Source of the DNA: Massilia brevitalea
GTDB taxonomy: Bacteria > Pseudomonadota > Gammaproteobacteria > Burkholderiales > Burkholderiaceae_D
Direction of reading: 5' to 3'
DNA: 64,000 nt
Assembly (NCBI RefSeq): GCF_030711405.1
Contig: NZ_JAULSI010000026.1
Coordinates: 1 to 64,000 of the forward strand
Both the position numbers and the translations under genes were made by a program. The notes under the pieces are model-generated. The model was not told where the DNA came from. It ran no database searches and worked only from the letters and a program-made list of their open reading frames with translations. Below, piece by piece: positions 63,314 to 64,000 of this stretch; position 1 is the first letter of the stretch; every line of letters begins with the position of its first letter.

Positions 63314-64000
63314 ATGACTACCGCAACTTCGGCGCAGAGCGCGCCTTCCACCGCCTCCGAACGCATGTCGACCGGCATTCCCGGCCTCGACGACATCCTC
63401 GGCGGCGGACTGACCCCGCAGCGGGTCTACCTGGTCGAGGGCACGCCCGGCACCGGCAAGACCACGCTCGGCCTGCAATTCCTGCTCGACGGCCTGAAGC
63501 GCGGCGAGAGCGGCCTGTACATCACCCTGTCGGAAACGGCGGACGAACTCAAGGCGGTGGCCGCCACCCACGGCTGGACCCTCGACGGCCTGGCGATCCA
63601 CGAACTGGCCAGCGACGGCGACCTCGACCTGGACTCCCAGCAGTCGGTGTTCCACCCGTCGGAAGTGGAGCTGAACGAAACCACGCGCAACGTGATGAAC
63701 GAAGTCGACCGCCTGAAACCGGTGCGCGTGGTCTTCGACAGCATGTCGGAGATGCGCCTGCTGGCCCAGAACCCGCTGCGCTACCGGCGCCAGATCCTGG
63801 CCCTGAAGCAGTTCTTCGCCTCGCGCGCCTGCACCGTGTTGCTGCTCGACGATAAATCCAGTTCCACCTCGGACCAGCACCTGCACAGCATCGCCCACGG
63901 CGTGATCAGCCTGGAGCAGATCGCCAAGGAATTCGGCAAGGAGCGGCGCCGCGTGAACATCGTCAAGATGCGCGGCATCCGCTTCCGCGGCGGCTTCCAC
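63314..64000 (+). CDS. KaiC/RadA-like RecA-superfamily ATPase, 3' end outside the window
   Basis: The first 229 codons of a RecA-type ATPase of the KaiC-like group; no stop before the window ends. MSTGIPGLDDILGGGL (about 18-33) is the KaiC/RadA entry motif; Walker A is GTPGTGKTTL (about 43-52); Walker B-like VRVVFDSMSEMRLL follows near 137-150, and VLLLDDKSS a later strand. The C-terminal part begins HGVISLEQIAKEFGKERRRV with basic residues. Such proteins in bacteria without a circadian clock often sit with histidine kinases or response regulators; the partner would lie beyond the window. True KaiC has two such domains; whether a second follows is not visible. Confidence 0.88.
   Translation, partial: MTTATSAQSAPSTASERMSTGIPGLDDILGGGLTPQRVYLVEGTPGTGKTTLGLQFLLDGLKRGESGLYITLSETADELKAVAATHGWTLDGLAIHELASDGDLDLDSQQSVFHPSEVELNETTRNVMNEVDRLKPVRVVFDSMSEMRLLAQNPLRYRRQILALKQFFASRACTVLLLDDKSSSTSDQHLHSIAHGVISLEQIAKEFGKERRRVNIVKMRGIRFRGGFH

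Overview
The window looks like a chromosome segment of a GC-rich betaproteobacterium of the Oxalobacteraceae (Massilia/Telluria-like). This is inference from overall base composition, from the protein types (DUF1841, long-form ParC, SulP transporter, PaaX-controlled phenylacetate cluster) and from dispersed GTGGGCAC-N3-GTGCCCAC palindromes. No rRNA, tRNA, CRISPR array, integrase or intact insertion sequence was seen.

Layout. 0-8 kb: lytic transglycosylase and proS, divergent rppH, a secreted protein with two aspartic-protease motifs, DUF1841, a SulP anion transporter and two small c-type cytochromes. 8-16.5 kb: a tightly overlapping MoxR ATPase / GNAT / VWA operon, a cation:proton antiporter coupled to a YbdK-type carboxylate-amine ligase, a small gene behind a near-perfect Fur box, a class I amidotransferase-type hydrolase and a receiver-like protein without its phospho-acceptor. 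16.5-24.7 kb: parE-hscC-J-protein-parC as one compact unit, preceded by a textbook LexA-type palindrome overlapping a TATAAT. 24.9-26.9 kb: an Ala/Lys-rich exported protein and an M64 metallopeptidase. 27-34.1 kb: a lower-GC type VI secretion effector island, vgrG-tle3-tla3-PAAR, with no visible immunity gene. 34.3-48.6 kb: housekeeping and accessory genes, including a cyanophycinase-like hydrolase, argH, the lipid II flippase amj, an amidohydrolase/isochorismatase/XapX group and a c-di-GMP GGDEF-EAL protein whose membrane domain is separated by a one-base frameshift. 48.7-61.7 kb: an almost complete phenylacetate catabolic operon (paaABCDE-G-H-I-K-pcaF-Y-Z) on the minus strand with divergent paaX. 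61.7-64 kb: an M14 carboxypeptidase, a small unknown gene and the 5' part of a KaiC/RecA-like ATPase that runs off the window.

How parts work together. The paa operon converts phenylacetate to phenylacetyl-CoA (PaaK), epoxidises the ring (PaaABCE, with PaaD for maturation), isomerises to the oxepin (PaaG), opens and oxidises the ring (PaaZ), and finishes by beta-oxidation (PaaH, PcaF); PaaI and PaaY are thioesterase-type salvage enzymes and PaaX represses. PaaF is not in the cluster. The T6SS island encodes the spike (VgrG), tip (PAAR), a Tle3 phospholipase and its Tla3 adaptor, but no sheath or baseplate genes, so it would depend on a T6SS core elsewhere.

At least ten copies of a palindromic repeat lie only between genes. 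Three pairs are arranged head-to-head about 170-185 bp apart, and two single copies lie inside the paa operon. The items most worth follow-up are the LexA-like operator before the topoisomerase IV/chaperone operon, the T6SS island without immunity gene, the Fur-boxed small gene, the MoxR-GNAT-VWA module and the frameshifted c-di-GMP gene.
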